Numbered from the stretch's first letter, positions 25,047-36,685 are shown. The stretch: 64,000 bases of DNA from Heliocidaris erythrogramma (GCA_025617745.1 CM046859.1:21638006-21702005), one strand, 5' to 3'. Translations and numbers: made by a program. Notes: a model not told the origin generated them from the sequence alone.

Positions 25047-26327
25047 ATGATTTCTACTCAATCGAATCGTGGATTATCATGGGAAACTGGTGCCATGGAT
25101 AGACTATTGGTGAACACGATTCCGACGAGCCTGCCTGAGATATGGAGTCCTGGTGGAACGGGTATTCACCGGGCCATCTTGGGAGGTAGGCTGCACCAAG
25201 TGAGGTTGCTCATCTCCATGAAAGCCAATGTGGATAAACGGGATTCAGCTGGTTATACCCCTCTAATGGTCGCGGCCATGTTAACTCCAGAAGAACATGG
25301 GGTGAAGTGTATTAAAGTCCTGCTAAAGGCAGGAGCAGAGTTGAATATGCTGGATTTTATGGGACGGTCTGCTCTGGGCCTTGCTTGTCTCCATGGCAGA
25401 GAACGCGCGGTGGAAACGTTTCTTCTGGAGGATAAACTTGAGAAGAACATGCCAGACAAATATGGTGATACCCCTCTAAACCTTGCCGCGTCACAAGGGT
25501 ACACCAAGATCATTGAGAAGCTTGTATCATCTTTTAAGAAGGATGGCATCCCTGTAGATAAACGGAACAAGCAAGGATGCACAGCTCTTCTCCTCGCCAC
25601 TAAACTTGGCCACTACGACTGCGCCCGAATCTTGCTCGAGGAAGGAAAGGCATCGGTGAGCTCCAGAGACAATGATTACTTCATGAACTCCACAGAATGG
25701 GCCAAGTTCAGCCAGCAGAAGCTGATGGATGAAATAAAGACCAGGTCGTCCATGTTTGTGAATGATCCTCGGATGAAGTCGGCGGATCCGCGCTGCGAAT
25801 CGGTTCCGCCGCCGGCGACGTCCTCGTCAACCCGCACTGTTCGACGTTTCATCCCGCCGTTCCACAGCTTCAACAAGGAGATCCAAATGATTGGACAGCT
25901 GCGTCGCCAGCAGGACCAGCTTACCCAACTCATCCTCGCCTTCCAGGAACGCGACAAAGACCGCGGTAGCGAATCATCCAGTAGCCGCTGCGGTCTTCGC
26001 CGAAAGGATAGCCGCGTTTCGAGCGCGGCATCGGCGTCTACCGACCGTCTCGATCCTCGTAATATCTCAGACCGGAACTGTCCCAATACACCACTTGATC
26101 TGGGCATTTTGTTCAGACTCTACACCGAACAGCAGAAGAGCCGCCCATCGCAAGCAGCTAACCGTCATCTTCTGTTCGGGTCCGTTCCGTCGATGGTCGA
26201 GCCATCGGACAGGCATGGGAGTGCGACGGGTCGACCACCGCCAGTAAGACGACATAACACGTCGATGGTCTCGACGAACAACTCATCAAACATGAAGCGA
26301 AGAACAACGATCACCAGTGTGTCATAA
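25047..26327 (+). CDS. Five-ankyrin-repeat protein, ANKRD63-like, single coding exon
   Basis: The frame is open from the in-frame TGA at 24990 to TAA at 26325 and encodes about 426 residues from the first ATG. Five ankyrin repeats span residues ~37-203, with repeat cores SAGYTPLMVAA (~67), MGRSALGLACLHG (~105), YGDTPLNLAASQG (~139) and QGCTALLLATKLGHYDC (~176). The C-terminal half is Ser/Pro/Arg-rich. It holds a Gln-rich, probably helical segment at ~275-304 and basic patches RRHNTS and KRRTT that look like basophilic kinase sites. I see no signal peptide or membrane segment, so a cytosolic scaffold role is inferred. Repeat spacing and the LVSSFKK..VDKRNKQG linker resemble vertebrate ANKRD63, recalled as ~380 residues and intronless; ANKRD34 is the next candidate. 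The first ATG has a weak context (T at -3). The ATG at 25095 has a strong one (GCCATGG) and would give 410 residues. The gene is more GC-rich than its surroundings. Coding status is well supported; the family name is moderately so. Confidence 0.9.
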   Translation: MISTQSNRGLSWETGAMDRLLVNTIPTSLPEIWSPGGTGIHRAILGGRLHQVRLLISMKANVDKRDSAGYTPLMVAAMLTPEEHGVKCIKVLLKAGAELNMLDFMGRSALGLACLHGRERAVETFLLEDKLEKNMPDKYGDTPLNLAASQGYTKIIEKLVSSFKKDGIPVDKRNKQGCTALLLATKLGHYDCARILLEEGKASVSSRDNDYFMNSTEWAKFSQQKLMDEIKTRSSMFVNDPRMKSADPRCESVPPPATSSSTRTVRRFIPPFHSFNKEIQMIGQLRRQQDQLTQLILAFQERDKDRGSESSSSRCGLRRKDSRVSSAASASTDRLDPRNISDRNCPNTPLDLGILFRLYTEQQKSRPSQAANRHLLFGSVPSMVEPSDRHGSATGRPPPVRRHNTSMVSTNNSSNMKRRTTITSVS

Positions 26328-26469
26328 TCATTGACTTCCATTGACACCTTGCATCGTCGACTTCGAGGTTCATGTAGATGGAGATTATTTGATAAATTGA
26401 TGTTGTCATTATGATCATTTTCATGTCAGAAATATAGAATTTTCAATGTGGCTATATACAGCCATGAAA

Positions 26470-26656
26470 AAAAATTATTAGACCGAGAATGGTTACTGGA
26501 AGTGTTATATTTGTGGTAAGAAGGAAATAAAATATCATAAAAGTAAGGTACAATTGCTGGAATTTGTTATTCATTCAATGAAATACAAAGACAAATCATT
26601 TAGTATGAATGCATATTATAGTACCTTTATTACAGAAGCTTGGTCTAATAATTTTT
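26470..26656. mobile_element. Inverted-repeat-bounded insertion in the 3' flank
   Basis: AAAAATTATTAGACCGAG at 26470-26487 pairs with CTTGGTCTAATAATTTTT at 26639-26656, matching 17 of 18. The 187-bp segment between contains the AATAAA of the upstream gene. It directly abuts the next MITE at 26657. It could be a mariner-type MITE; no family is recognised. Confidence 0.5.
26526..26531 (+). promoter_or_regulatory. Poly(A) signal AATAAA of the ankyrin gene
   Basis: This is the first canonical AATAAA after the stop codon, about 200 bp downstream. It lies inside the inverted-repeat-bounded segment 26470-26656, so it may have been supplied by an insertion. The next variant (ATTAAA near 26991) lies inside another transposable element. 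Confidence 0.5.
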
Positions 26657-26832
26657 CCAGGGGAGTGTTTCATAAAGCTGTTCGTAAAGTTACGAATGAC
26701 TTTACGAACGACTGGAACATGTTCTTGGGTGCTATACTAAGCAGATTCTCAATCATTTAGTACAAGAACTAATCACCAGTCGTGCGTAAAGTCGTGCGTA
26801 ACTTACGAACAGCTTTATGAAACACCCCCAGG
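26657..26832. mobile_element. MITE family B, short form
   Basis: A 176-bp element from CCAGGGGAGTGTTTCATAAA to GCTTTATGAAACACCCCCAGG. The arms contain TTCGTAAAGTTACG and its complement. The ~75-bp centre differs from the long form next door, so this is a separate subtype using the same ends. Confidence 0.82.
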
Positions 26833-26853
26833 ACTGTACATGTACAATAGAGC

Positions 26854-27181
26854 CTGGGGGTGTTTCATAAAGCTGTTCGTAAAGTTACGCATGACTTTAC
26901 GAACGACTTGAATATGAAGTGCCAGATAGGATGCCCAAAGTTTTTCCTGATGTTTTAACAAAGTGTGACTGTGTGACTTCCAATAACCTCAATTAAAAAT
27001 GGCAGAAAATGTACTTTGCACTAAAAATGTTTGTTATAATAAGAATGTTAATCTACATCTGCACAGTTCAACTTTAGTTGATACAGTTAAAACGATTGAG
27101 CATTCCATTTGGCTTGTCATATATCAGTCATTCGTAAAGTCGTGCGTAACTTTACGAACAGCTTTATTAAACACCCCCTGG
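26854..27181. mobile_element. MITE family B, long form, copy 1
   Basis: A ~328-bp element from CCTGGGGGTGTTTCATAAAG to CTTTATTAAACACCCCCTGG with arms of about 50 bp. Its internal sequence, for example GTGCCAGATAGGATGCCCAA, recurs in reverse complement at 58857-59190. It lies 21 bp after the short form. Confidence 0.85.
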
Positions 27182-27644
27182 AAGATTTTTATCTGTCACC
27201 ATGAGCGCAGATACCTGGTCGAAAATTTGGCGTTGGGTCACTTATGAATACAATTCATGTCGTCTTTCGTGTCTATGTAAATGACGAAATCAGTACGCAA
27301 GAAACGAGATGAAATATTTATTGTATTATATTAATGTAACAAAGTGTGCTTATGGCCGTTGGTTCCATGGATAAAAAGATGTGACGAAATGAAAACTCAC
27401 CGTTTATGTCACACCGTGGTAAATTATTAGCATAACGTCTTTCACCCGCATAGTGATTTTTTTCTGCCTCTGTCATGTTTATAGCAGTTTTTTTAAATAA
27501 TGGTTGGTTTGGTGGTTGATTTATATTTTCCTGACTGAATGGATGCTGTGTATGCTTGTAAGTAAGCAACCAGGGTACCGCCGCTTTAAGTCCTCTCTGG
27601 TGGACTTGGTAATGAGCATTAATGCCTAACCAAAGGGCTCTAGC
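27182..27644. other. Non-coding DNA downstream of the MITE cluster
   Basis: AT-rich, without a recognisable gene or RNA. Confidence 0.4.
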
Positions 27645-27718
27645 GCATCGACTTAGTTTCGAACCCGGGACCCCCGGTTACGAGACCACTGCTTTACCAC
27701 AGAGCCGTTGCCCCAACC
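27645..27718 (-). mobile_element. tRNA-derived SINE head, minus strand
   Basis: Read on the minus strand it starts GGTTGGGGCAACGGCTCTG, has an A box region and an intact B box GGTTCGAAAC, and continues into unrelated sequence instead of an acceptor stem. The anticodon arm resembles that of the tRNA-Thr-like units at 14 kb. Confidence 0.55.
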
Positions 27719-30114
27719 GTTCAAACTTTTTTTGTTCCAGATGTTTATGCATATTCAAATTTCTTCTGTATTTTATCCATATTATTGAAAATCGCGCAAT
27801 ATGTTCATGCATAAGCAAATTCTTTGGGGCTTCGTGTACCCATCTGTTGATACCAATTTAAAAATGTCACGTGGTTTCCATGGTAAATTATATAACATGC
27901 GCATTGTTCTCTCGTTCATCTGTTTCCAAATTACGTATTTGTTCGAAATTTTTCATCCAAAGCTGAACAAAACAAAAATGTTACTACTACATCCGATTAG
28001 CTAACTCGGCTTCTCGATTCGATGCTACCTACAGCAGAAGAAAATCATTATGTAGGTAAAGATATTAATTATTGATCAAGAATAATCATAAGAACAATTT
28101 AGCAGTCTTGAATTGAGCAACGGTCTGCCTTTACCGCTATAAGGCAACATTGTTCGTTTCATGAGATAATCGGTAATTGGTTTGATACACTGACATGCGG
28201 AGGGTATTTTCATACTATTAATGGTCATGATGGTAGTGAATTAAGGCAATTGTGGATTGTGTGCAATAACTTAATGTGCATAGCATCGAACGAAGTAAGA
28301 AAGATGACACCGACTATGGACTTATATATAATTGTATATATTTATACAATTGCATTTGGGATAAGAAAATTGGTTGACTAGCTAATCAGCATCTTGAAGA
28401 TCATAATTTTCTTAAAATTTACGTGCAAGTATTAATACTCTTTTCCTTTTTTGGGGAATGTCGGAATTGGAACAATATCCCGTATCATGCCAGAATACAG
28501 AGTAACATTTGCTTTGTTTTGGGCAATACTTCACTGTCGCTGTCAAGATCTAAATGACGCAAAAAAATGTAAGTTTCAGTTGATCATGTAATATGCACCA
28601 TAAGCTTATTCAGAAAGGAAATATTTCTAGCTTGAGTGCTTCAATGAAAATTTAAAAACTACGTTTGTGATAATAAGTTCGAGAACATAACATGGTGAGG
28701 AGACATTCTAACTTCCAGAGTCGATAATGGCAGATTTGTTTTCTTTCAACAATTAATCTTTTCTGTGTCATGACAAGACTATCAGTGCTGTTGTTTTTCG
28801 GATACAATTGAAATATTAAGGTGCTTAAGGAGATTTTCGCATACCTTATTTACAGTGGTTGAAAACGACGTAAGACCCCCTCCCCCCCCCCCCCCCCCAA
28901 TACCCATATCTGCCTTACTTGTATAATATTAGGTTAGGAGGTTAGATTTTTCCTGCTTTACATTCCTACAATTTTGAAATATACATTGATATTTTTAACT
29001 TATAGAAAATCTTCAGTCTGAATGACTACTAAACGAGTGAGTAAAATCATAACTTTAGTGTCTGTTGCTTTCTGTAGACAACCATTGTTTGCTATACGTC
29101 TTCTGCTAGACAATTCGCACGGAGACGGCGAACCCTGCATGTTGCAATAAAAACTGCCAAAGTTCTATAACAAAATAATATGCTCTCAGCCATCAGATGC
29201 AAGTATTTGTATTTCAGTAGCTTAAATCAGTTATTGATAACAAGTTTTTTATGATAAAGGGCCCTGAGCGTGAAATTCTCCGCAGTATTTCATATTTATT
29301 CTTTCAAAACCTTTTCACCCACTTTAAGTTAGATCCCGAAGTTAGCATCGATTTATTCGCATCCTGTCATTTTGATTATTTGATTTAATTAATACTTTTC
29401 ATGTATTCGTGAAAGAAAGATACAGATGAAATGAACATCTTTAAAATATATGACCATTTGATCAAACACTTTTCATTTTCTTAATGTTGAATTGAGTTTT
29501 TCCAAACTGTTTGAATAATACATTTCCCTTTAATATAGTTTTTTTTTGGTGGCATATTTAAATTTACATAGCATGAAATAAATCACTCTAGTCGTGTTTT
29601 TCACAATGTGGATATTCAGCTTCCCTGAATGACATAATAGAAAAAAGCTCTTACGATGTTTTACTAGATTGACAATAAAATATACTTTTCGTGATTTGTA
29701 TCAATTCTAATGAATTTAAACCGTCTATTTTTGTTTTCGTCTTTGGCTTTACGCAAAGCGATTTGATAGTGCATACATTACCACGCAATACAAACATTCA
29801 ATGTGGACATGAAGTGCATTTGCTGAGTATTCTTGGGGGTTATGGACTATATTGTGTGCTAAATTAAAGTTTTCCCCAAAAAGATATGCGAGCATGAATT
29901 GTAATGTTACAAGATTGAAATCATAATTATTGTGTTAACCTGATATGTTTCTGAAAGAGCAATGACGTGGAGGCTTTGTGGGGATTTTTTATTTTCTTTT
30001 GTTGTTGAATTGCTGAAGATTAAATTTTAATGACTTAAAGACAGCTTTTGAATCATACTTGTATTTGTAATGTACTACATTAATTTGGGCTGAGTTACAA
30101 CACATGTATAGAAA
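27719..30114. other. AT-rich non-coding DNA
   Basis: Contains the family A MITE remnant near 29.2 kb and a 17-C tract at 28882-28898. No supported coding sequence. Confidence 0.5.
29180..29272. mobile_element. Decayed MITE family A remnant
   Basis: GCTCTCAGCCATCAGATGCAA followed by a CAGTAGCTTAAATCAGTTAT-like stretch matches the core of the family A elements. The flanking arms are barely recognisable, ending near AAAGGGCCCTGAG. Confidence 0.6.
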
Positions 30115-30390
30115 AATGATTGATTAGCTGATCTGATTAGACGATTGATAGCTGGATTGAATGATTGATTGTCTGATTTATTGACTGATTAATGGACTGA
30201 TTGAATGATTGATTGATTGACATATTGAATGACTGATTAATTGATTGAATGGTTGATTAAATGATTAAATGATTGATTGATTGATTGATTAATAATTGGT
30301 TGATTAATCATTGATTTATTGAGTTATCATTTGATTTATTTGCTGATAGCCTGATTGAGTGATTGAATGGATGATCGATGAGAGTGTATC
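30115..30390 (+). repeat. Degenerate (GATT)n tetranucleotide array
   Basis: About 275 bp dominated by GATT, GAAT and TGAT steps, with a clean (GATT) block near 30270-30290. It looks like an old tetranucleotide repeat scattered by point mutation. Confidence 0.85.
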
Positions 30391-30458
30391 ATATTTTGTG
30401 TTCCACGATGCGTTTTATAATGAATATGTTTTGGCTTCATTCTCATATTGTTCTCCCC

Positions 30459-30518
30459 CCTCTCTCTCTCTCTCTTTCTCTCAATCTATCTCTCTCTTTC
30501 TTTCTCTTTCTCTCTCAA

Positions 30519-30553
<35 letters not shown>

Positions 30554-30556
30554 ATT
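30459..30556 (+). repeat. CT-rich pyrimidine tract
   Basis: (CT)n with TTTC and AATC interruptions. It produces overlapping Ser/Leu-rich frames that are not genes. Confidence 0.9.
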
Positions 30557-31194
30557 TCCATCAATTGTGTATTTATCTCTTTCATTGCGTCTTTGCTTTT
30601 TATATGTTGCTTCTTTTCATTTTCTGTCACAGTTTTCCATGCTTTGTGTCACTCTTGTCTTATCATATACATTTTATATCCCACTCAAACCGTTGCCCAT
30701 CTCCTTATAAAATTAGTCAAATCGCCATGCCCTTCATTAAAATATAAAAAAGTCATTTAGATAAAAACCTTTACAAGCATTTTGCTTCCTTTCTATACTT
30801 TCATAGCTTACTATACCCTTCATATTTTTTTATTTCTCCTTTTTCTTCTTTCGCCAGATTTGCAGCAAAATCACGTCCCATCTCTGATGTGGAGCCCAGT
30901 CGGCTCACGCTCGTCCCAGTTTACATGCCGTATCAAAACACGTCTGCATGCATAATAGATTAAGTCATCTTGCTAAAAATCTACACAGAATACAAGAAGA
31001 GAAACAGTTTGTAAGAGAGCAGACCATATTTGCTCGTGCTGGTTTAATGAAGAGTGTCATGTCGCCCAGTGTATACTTTCCCGCACTCGTGCACAAAAGT
31101 GATCAATTAAGCAGCGGGAAGGGCAAGCAGTGTTATCAATTTAGCTTCATTTGATCTACATTTTCGTTGAGAGCTAAGATGTAAAAAAAAAAAT

Positions 31195-31229
<35 letters not shown>

Positions 31230-32262
31230 AAAGCACTCCAAAAGATAAAGTGACATGTTCGCGCTACCTGCTGGTGCCATTGTCCATGCACAGCAGTGGC
31301 GACGCACGCACACGTTCGGAGCGTGCGCGTTCTTGAATGAGCGCTCCCAAGCCGCAAGTGGGTAATGATAATTTGATTGGTGGGCGCTTTAACATTAGGG
31401 CTACTTTCACTAGTCGTTCAATTACACTTATTTGATTTGAGTTAACTGCAGGGTTGCAAAACATTGAAAATTCGACACGAGTGCCTATATAATTTGCATT
31501 GTGTTGGGGTACACCATCAACAATAGATGAATGATATGGCATTTAGAATTTATGCAATGATCACTTTTATTATTCCTTTTTAAAAAGGTTCTTCAGATAT
31601 CGATGTCAAATTCACACAAAACGAGCGTATACGTGAATACGTTAAATATGCCATATGTCTACGTTTCATAACGTTCAATGGAGAAAGTGGAGATTTCAGA
31701 TCTTAACCAAAAAATTTAAGTGGTCAATTGCCTTTGAGCAGATGCTCAAGGACAGAAAAGACATCTTATTCTCGAAGTCTCGACTGCAATCACGTCGAAA
31801 ACGAGAACTATGCTTGAATGATATTCTTCACATAAATAAATCCATTATTTATGTAATAGCATAATTGATTCGTAATCAAACTAACTTTTTAGCTTATTTA
31901 ATTGTGAATGAGTCACTTTCAAAAAAAAAATGTCCAGAATGTTTTATAATTTTATCTACACAAGGCTAAAATTAAAAAAAAAAAAAAATAATAATAAGAC
32001 GCAAACCTAAATACTGTTTTGAAAGTGTTGTAAAAAATTCTCTTTTGATCTCTTTTTTTAGGATGTGTGTCGGCAGTGGCCTCTGAAAGAAACGCTGTTT
32101 TTGAAATCATTCAGTCGAAATAAAGCAATCAATATTATACAACATAGTCCTGCCCTATACAAGTTAGGTGTTGGATCTATAGTTTACAACTCAGATCAAT
32201 GTTGGACAAAGGATACCCTGGACAATGACATTTAAGGTCAAGAAGAAGAAGGAATAAAGAGT
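30557..32262. other. Non-coding DNA with one GC-rich block
   Basis: Includes (AG)n at 31195-31217. The block at 31255-31450 is GC-richer and carries TAATGATAATTTGATTGG, a cluster of homeodomain/CCAAT-like cores, making it a candidate conserved regulatory element. No coding sequence is supported. Confidence 0.4.
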
Positions 32263-32565
32263 AGAAGAAGAAGAAGAAGAAGAAGAAGAAGAAGAAGAAG
32301 AAGAAGAAGAAGAAGAAGAAGAATAAGGAGAAGGAGAAGGAGGAGGAGGAAGAGGATGAGGAGGAGGAGAAGAAGAAGAATGGGAAGAAGAAGGGAAAGA
32401 AAAGGAAATAGATAAAGGAGAAGAAGAGACATAAGAAGAAGAAAAGGGAGAAGATTTTAAAGGAGAGAAGAAGAAGGACACGAAGAAAGAAGAGGAAAAA
32501 AAAAAAAATTAGAAAAACAACTAACTGAAAAGTAAGGATGAAAGGGAGGGAAGGTGAGGAAGAAT
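32263..32565 (+). repeat. (AGA)n and purine tract
   Basis: About 20 AGA units at 32263-32322, then ~240 bp of almost pure purine. One strand is all A/G, so triplex-forming (H-DNA) potential is plausible. Confidence 0.93.
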
Positions 32566-32602
32566 TAAAAAAAAACGTTTGCATGACATTAAGCCAACAG
32601 AT

Positions 32603-32794
32603 ATTTCGTACTGCACTGGAGATTAGTTCACATAATAACTATAATTATGGTGAACACGATGTCAATTATATACAGACATCTATTGAATTTCGTACTGCAC
32701 TGGAGATTAGTTCACATAATAACTATAACTAGAAGTGATTTTGCGTCAACTACAGACCATAACTAGAAGTGATTTTGCGTCAACTACAGACCAT
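32603..32794 (+). repeat. Two overlapping short tandem duplications
   Basis: ATTTCGTACTGCACTGGAG and the following ~25 bp recur 84 bp apart (32603 and 32687). Immediately after, a 34-bp unit starting AACTAGAAGTGATTTTGCG is repeated exactly in tandem (32727-32760, 32761-32794). Part of it, GAAGTGATTTTGCGTCAA, recurs again near 33000. Confidence 0.9.
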
Positions 32795-35700
32795 CAATAC
32801 ATAAAACATCCAAATCCAACAGAAACAACGACAAGTTCGCATAATATTATTAATATAGTTCGTTTCCTTGGTTTTGTTATGTTGAGCTGATGAATATACA
32901 AATATCAGCAGAATATACAATTCAATCTTTTGAAAAAGTTATTTTGGGAGAATTTATTTTTTTTCCTCTTTATTTTCATCTTGCCTTTTATAACGCTTTG
33001 AAGTGATTTTGCGTCAAAGCCAAGTTAAACTTTTACCTTTAAGACTGCTCGAGAAATCAGGCGTGCTGCTGAATATTCATGCCTCTGTGATGTTTCGTTA
33101 GAGGATAGCCCACCGTACAATAAAGTGTCTTTGAGTAGGCAAACATTGATTTTGGAGCCTGTCACGGAGAAACAGTAGCCGACGACAAGAACTATCGATT
33201 TCATTCTCTCTTCTTTCTTTTTTTCCCCCTCTTCTTCTCTTCTCGTCTTAAGTTTGTGCTTTTTCTACTTTATCTTAAAGGCAAAATATGTGGTTATTAT
33301 GAATGACAAAGATTGAAGAGTATTGAATTGCCATATTCAATTGCATCCTAATTCCCCCGTCGTGATTTAGAATCAAGACATAATGGCAAAGACAGTATCA
33401 CTGATATACAGCGAGTTTTAACTGATCAAAAATGACACTTATGTGCGATGTTTTTGCTACAAAACTTCTGAAATAACGATTTCTTTTTCAGACACAAAAT
33501 GTTATAATAATCATTTTTTACATGATCGTGAAAGCAGGTCACTTGTCTAATATTTTGCAATCCCCGATATTTCTTTCATCGTTTAAAAATGGAGAGGGGG
33601 AAATAATGTTGATTCTTTTTTAGAAGATAACCATTCGTATCATGGTACGAGTAATTCCAAAATGATAGATATGATTATACACTAGCAATCTCAAAGAAAT
33701 CCCATCATGATTGTCACCATCGACGTCATCTTGCCTCCCATCACATTTCGTACCGATTCCCCACGTGCCACTTTTCAATCGTTCGATAGTACCTTTAAAA
33801 AATCCGACTGACACTTGTAGCAGAAAACACAAGAGGGATGGATGTAACGACGGACTGAGATGTGACGGTGGATGGCTCGCTCTCAAACCAGGAGGAGGAA
33901 AAGGAGGATTTTGGCGTTGCGAGCTCGCACAAACAGGAAACCGATATCGATTGTCGTGACGATGGTGATCAAGCATTGACAGGATGAATCTTGAGCGTTG
34001 CCAGCCAGCATGATGGAGACGTCGAGAGCCTCAATGATGATGATGTCATCGACTTGGAGAAAAGATCCGTAGAGTGCACTCGGTGTCCGACACTTTGAGG
34101 ACACCATAGTGCTCTAAAAATGTATGATACTTGCTATTGTTGTTCGCTTTCTGATATTTTTTATAGGCAATGAGTGGATAGCGAATATATCTTTGCTTCT
34201 AATTAACTTAGAAATGAAGCTTACAGATTCCAGTTTGAAATCAATAAATTTCCATATCATGTCCTATATATCAACCTGATATAAAAGTTACTAAAATAGA
34301 ATACAAGAGTTATGGATCTTTGTATTGTTTGTGGTGAGATTGAGTTGGGAGTATCATCCATGAAAAATAAAAATCGAAAGATTATAATGTGTGTGATATA
34401 GTTGACTCTGGTTTCGTCAGAACACAACACCCTTTACTCCGTGTCTTTAGAACTCAGCATGAGCAAGAGGGCGCTCTATATATTATCTTCTCAGTGCCGT
34501 ATCTATATACGGCACTGTATCTTCTCAGAGATGGCTCTGTATTTTCTATAATAGTTGACATTGATAGTCAGATTTAGATTACAGGATTAGGCACAAGTCA
34601 TGGCTAAACAAGTGCAAAGTAAAGATAAGTTCCTACATTGTTCTTCAAAAACAGGAAATTGTAGAAATTTTTAGAACGATGGGGGGCGTGATACATATTT
34701 TTTGCTACAACTTTAATGTTTTTCATCTTGTTCTCCGATCACTTTCTCTGATATTTCAGTCATTGAAGGAGACAGTACTAATCCAGTAAAAGCAGGCCGA
34801 TTGTTGACCTACCTCGATATTTCCTCATCATCAAAGATATATTTCCGACATTCTCTCTCAAAAATAAGAAGAACGTTCAGTGATTTAGAAAGAAACAGAT
34901 TCCCGACACTCTGCAGGATATCAATATCATCCGCCTAAGCATAATAAATGGGTGTAATTGTAGCACTTCGCCAAGCAGTGATACACAAAAATCACCTGCG
35001 ACTGTTGAATGGAGGGAGTAAAATCAGACGCGCAACCCCATCTCAGTCCCAGCAGCAGACCCGCCAGACATAACTCGACCTTGAACCTTATTCACACATT
35101 TGCGCTCACAATAGCCTGCAAAAATAACAATTTATCGTGGCATATTCAAGCGCGGCCTGTGTTATTCTTAGCAGATTTTTCAGCTGCGATCTGGATGAAC
35201 CCGTCAAGCAACAATAAATTTCGTAAGCGTAAAATAGGAACTCCTATTTACCTAATTTCAGGTTCATTAGGCCGATCTTTTTTCAATGACTTAATCGTGT
35301 TTGCTCGTACCCTGGTACGAATACATGCAGTCTACGTACTATGAGACAGTTTATAATCTAGAATGGGCTATAGGTAATCACATAAAGCTGTTGGAATTGT
35401 TTTTCAAATCTCGAATATTGGAGTTGGGGTGTGCGTGGGTGAGAAACAAAAATAGCGATTTTATTTGAAGTGGTAGAAAATCAGAGCTGTAAAACTGGAA
35501 ACTCAGGGTGTATTCTGTGGCACTGAAATATTTTAATGTCTAAGCCTGACGAAAGTCTTATAGTAGATAAACATAACAAGCAGACAGATGGTTAATTAAG
35601 AGGTGCGATATTTTTTAGAAGGTGTCGATTCCTATAAGTAATCCGCCGTGGAACACTTCAATTATCACGTGACCTAGTTTACAGAATAATTGAAGAAATA

Positions 35701-35814
35701 TAATAAATTGATATTCAAGTTTTTGAAGCGTAGCAACTGAACTGAGCCGACACGCTGAATATGAGGAAAGTGAAAAGGGAAGGGCATTATTGCTTAAGCA
35801 TTTAAATATTATCA
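32795..35814. other. Non-coding DNA
   Basis: No gene is supported. 33700-34110 is GC-richer with several short frames but no recognisable domain or convincing splice sites. A 12-bp inverted repeat GTGCCGTATCTA/TATACGGCAC occurs at 34493-34517. Confidence 0.4.
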
Positions 35815-35900
35815 TGAGAATAATAATGATAATAATAAAAGTAATAATAATAATAATAAGAATAATAATAATAATAATAATAAATCACAATAATAACAAT
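35815..35900. repeat. (AAT)n microsatellite
   Basis: Imperfect AAT repeat running into AAC-rich sequence just left of a minus-strand SINE. Confidence 0.9.
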
Positions 35901-35967
35901 AATATTAATAAAAATATGTATTGTTTTAATACCGAGGGTAGCCTCAAAATAATAGTGTTCTCATTAA

Positions 35968-36135
35968 GGGCCCTGCAGTCATACCATTACCCCGGGTTAG
36001 CCCGGCTACCATACAGATTTCTTCCTCCTGGCTACCTATTTATTTTCCCTTAAGTGAAGAGTGGCAATTTTTAGATTATTGTCTTGCTAAAATATCGTGA
36101 CATAGCAGGAATTCGAACCCCTACCTTCTTCCAAA
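35968..36135 (-). mobile_element. tRNA-derived SINE, minus strand, decayed head
   Basis: The minus strand carries the B box GGGTTCGAATTCC, then TAGCAAGACAATAATCTA, TTGCCACTCTTCACTTAAGG and a GGTAGCCGGGCTAACCC-like region. It shares this body with the copies at 52641 and 61832. The first half of the tRNA part is not recognisable. Confidence 0.55.
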
Positions 36136-36233
36136 CAAGAAAAATTCTCCTCTGATGGAAGTCATAATCTTTGGACATCGAACTATATTTAACTCTTAGT
36201 TCATGAAAGGGTTGTGTGAAAAGTACCTACATT

Positions 36234-36335
36234 AATGTTTCAACGGATTAATTAATGTTTCAACGGGCTGTTTCAACGGATTAATTAATGTTTCAACGGA
36301 TTAATTAATGTTTCAACGGATTAATTAATGTATCA
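36234..36335 (+). repeat. 20-bp tandem minisatellite
   Basis: The unit TTTCAACGGATTAATTAATG repeats about five times in exact 20-bp register at the right end, with one copy interrupted by GGGCTG. Confidence 0.93.
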
Positions 36336-36649
36336 CTGCATTTTCCTTCTTCATCTTATTAACCTTTTTCCCTTTTTGCCTATTCCCGTTCATTTTCCTT
36401 TTCATGTCATTCCTCCAGTTTTGAAAAACATGAGAAACTGTATTCTTCTTCTTCTTTGTTCCCCGTCAGAAAGTTTTTAGACCTGTGCCGAACCCCCCCC
36501 CCCCCCCTCCAACACACAAGAAAGACCGTGCATGATGCCGTCCCTGGAACGCCATTGTCGATTCAATTGTGTTGATCACCGGGGACACTCTCTAGATATT
36601 ATGGCAAGGGGGCGCCATTCCACCTTGATCATCGGGGCAATGTTATCCA

Positions 36650-36653
<4 letters not shown>

Positions 36654-36685
<32 letters not shown>

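Noticed and set aside
36234..36335. CRISPR-like array of short repeats
   Set aside because: Units are directly adjacent with no unique spacers, and the host genome is animal; it is a minisatellite.
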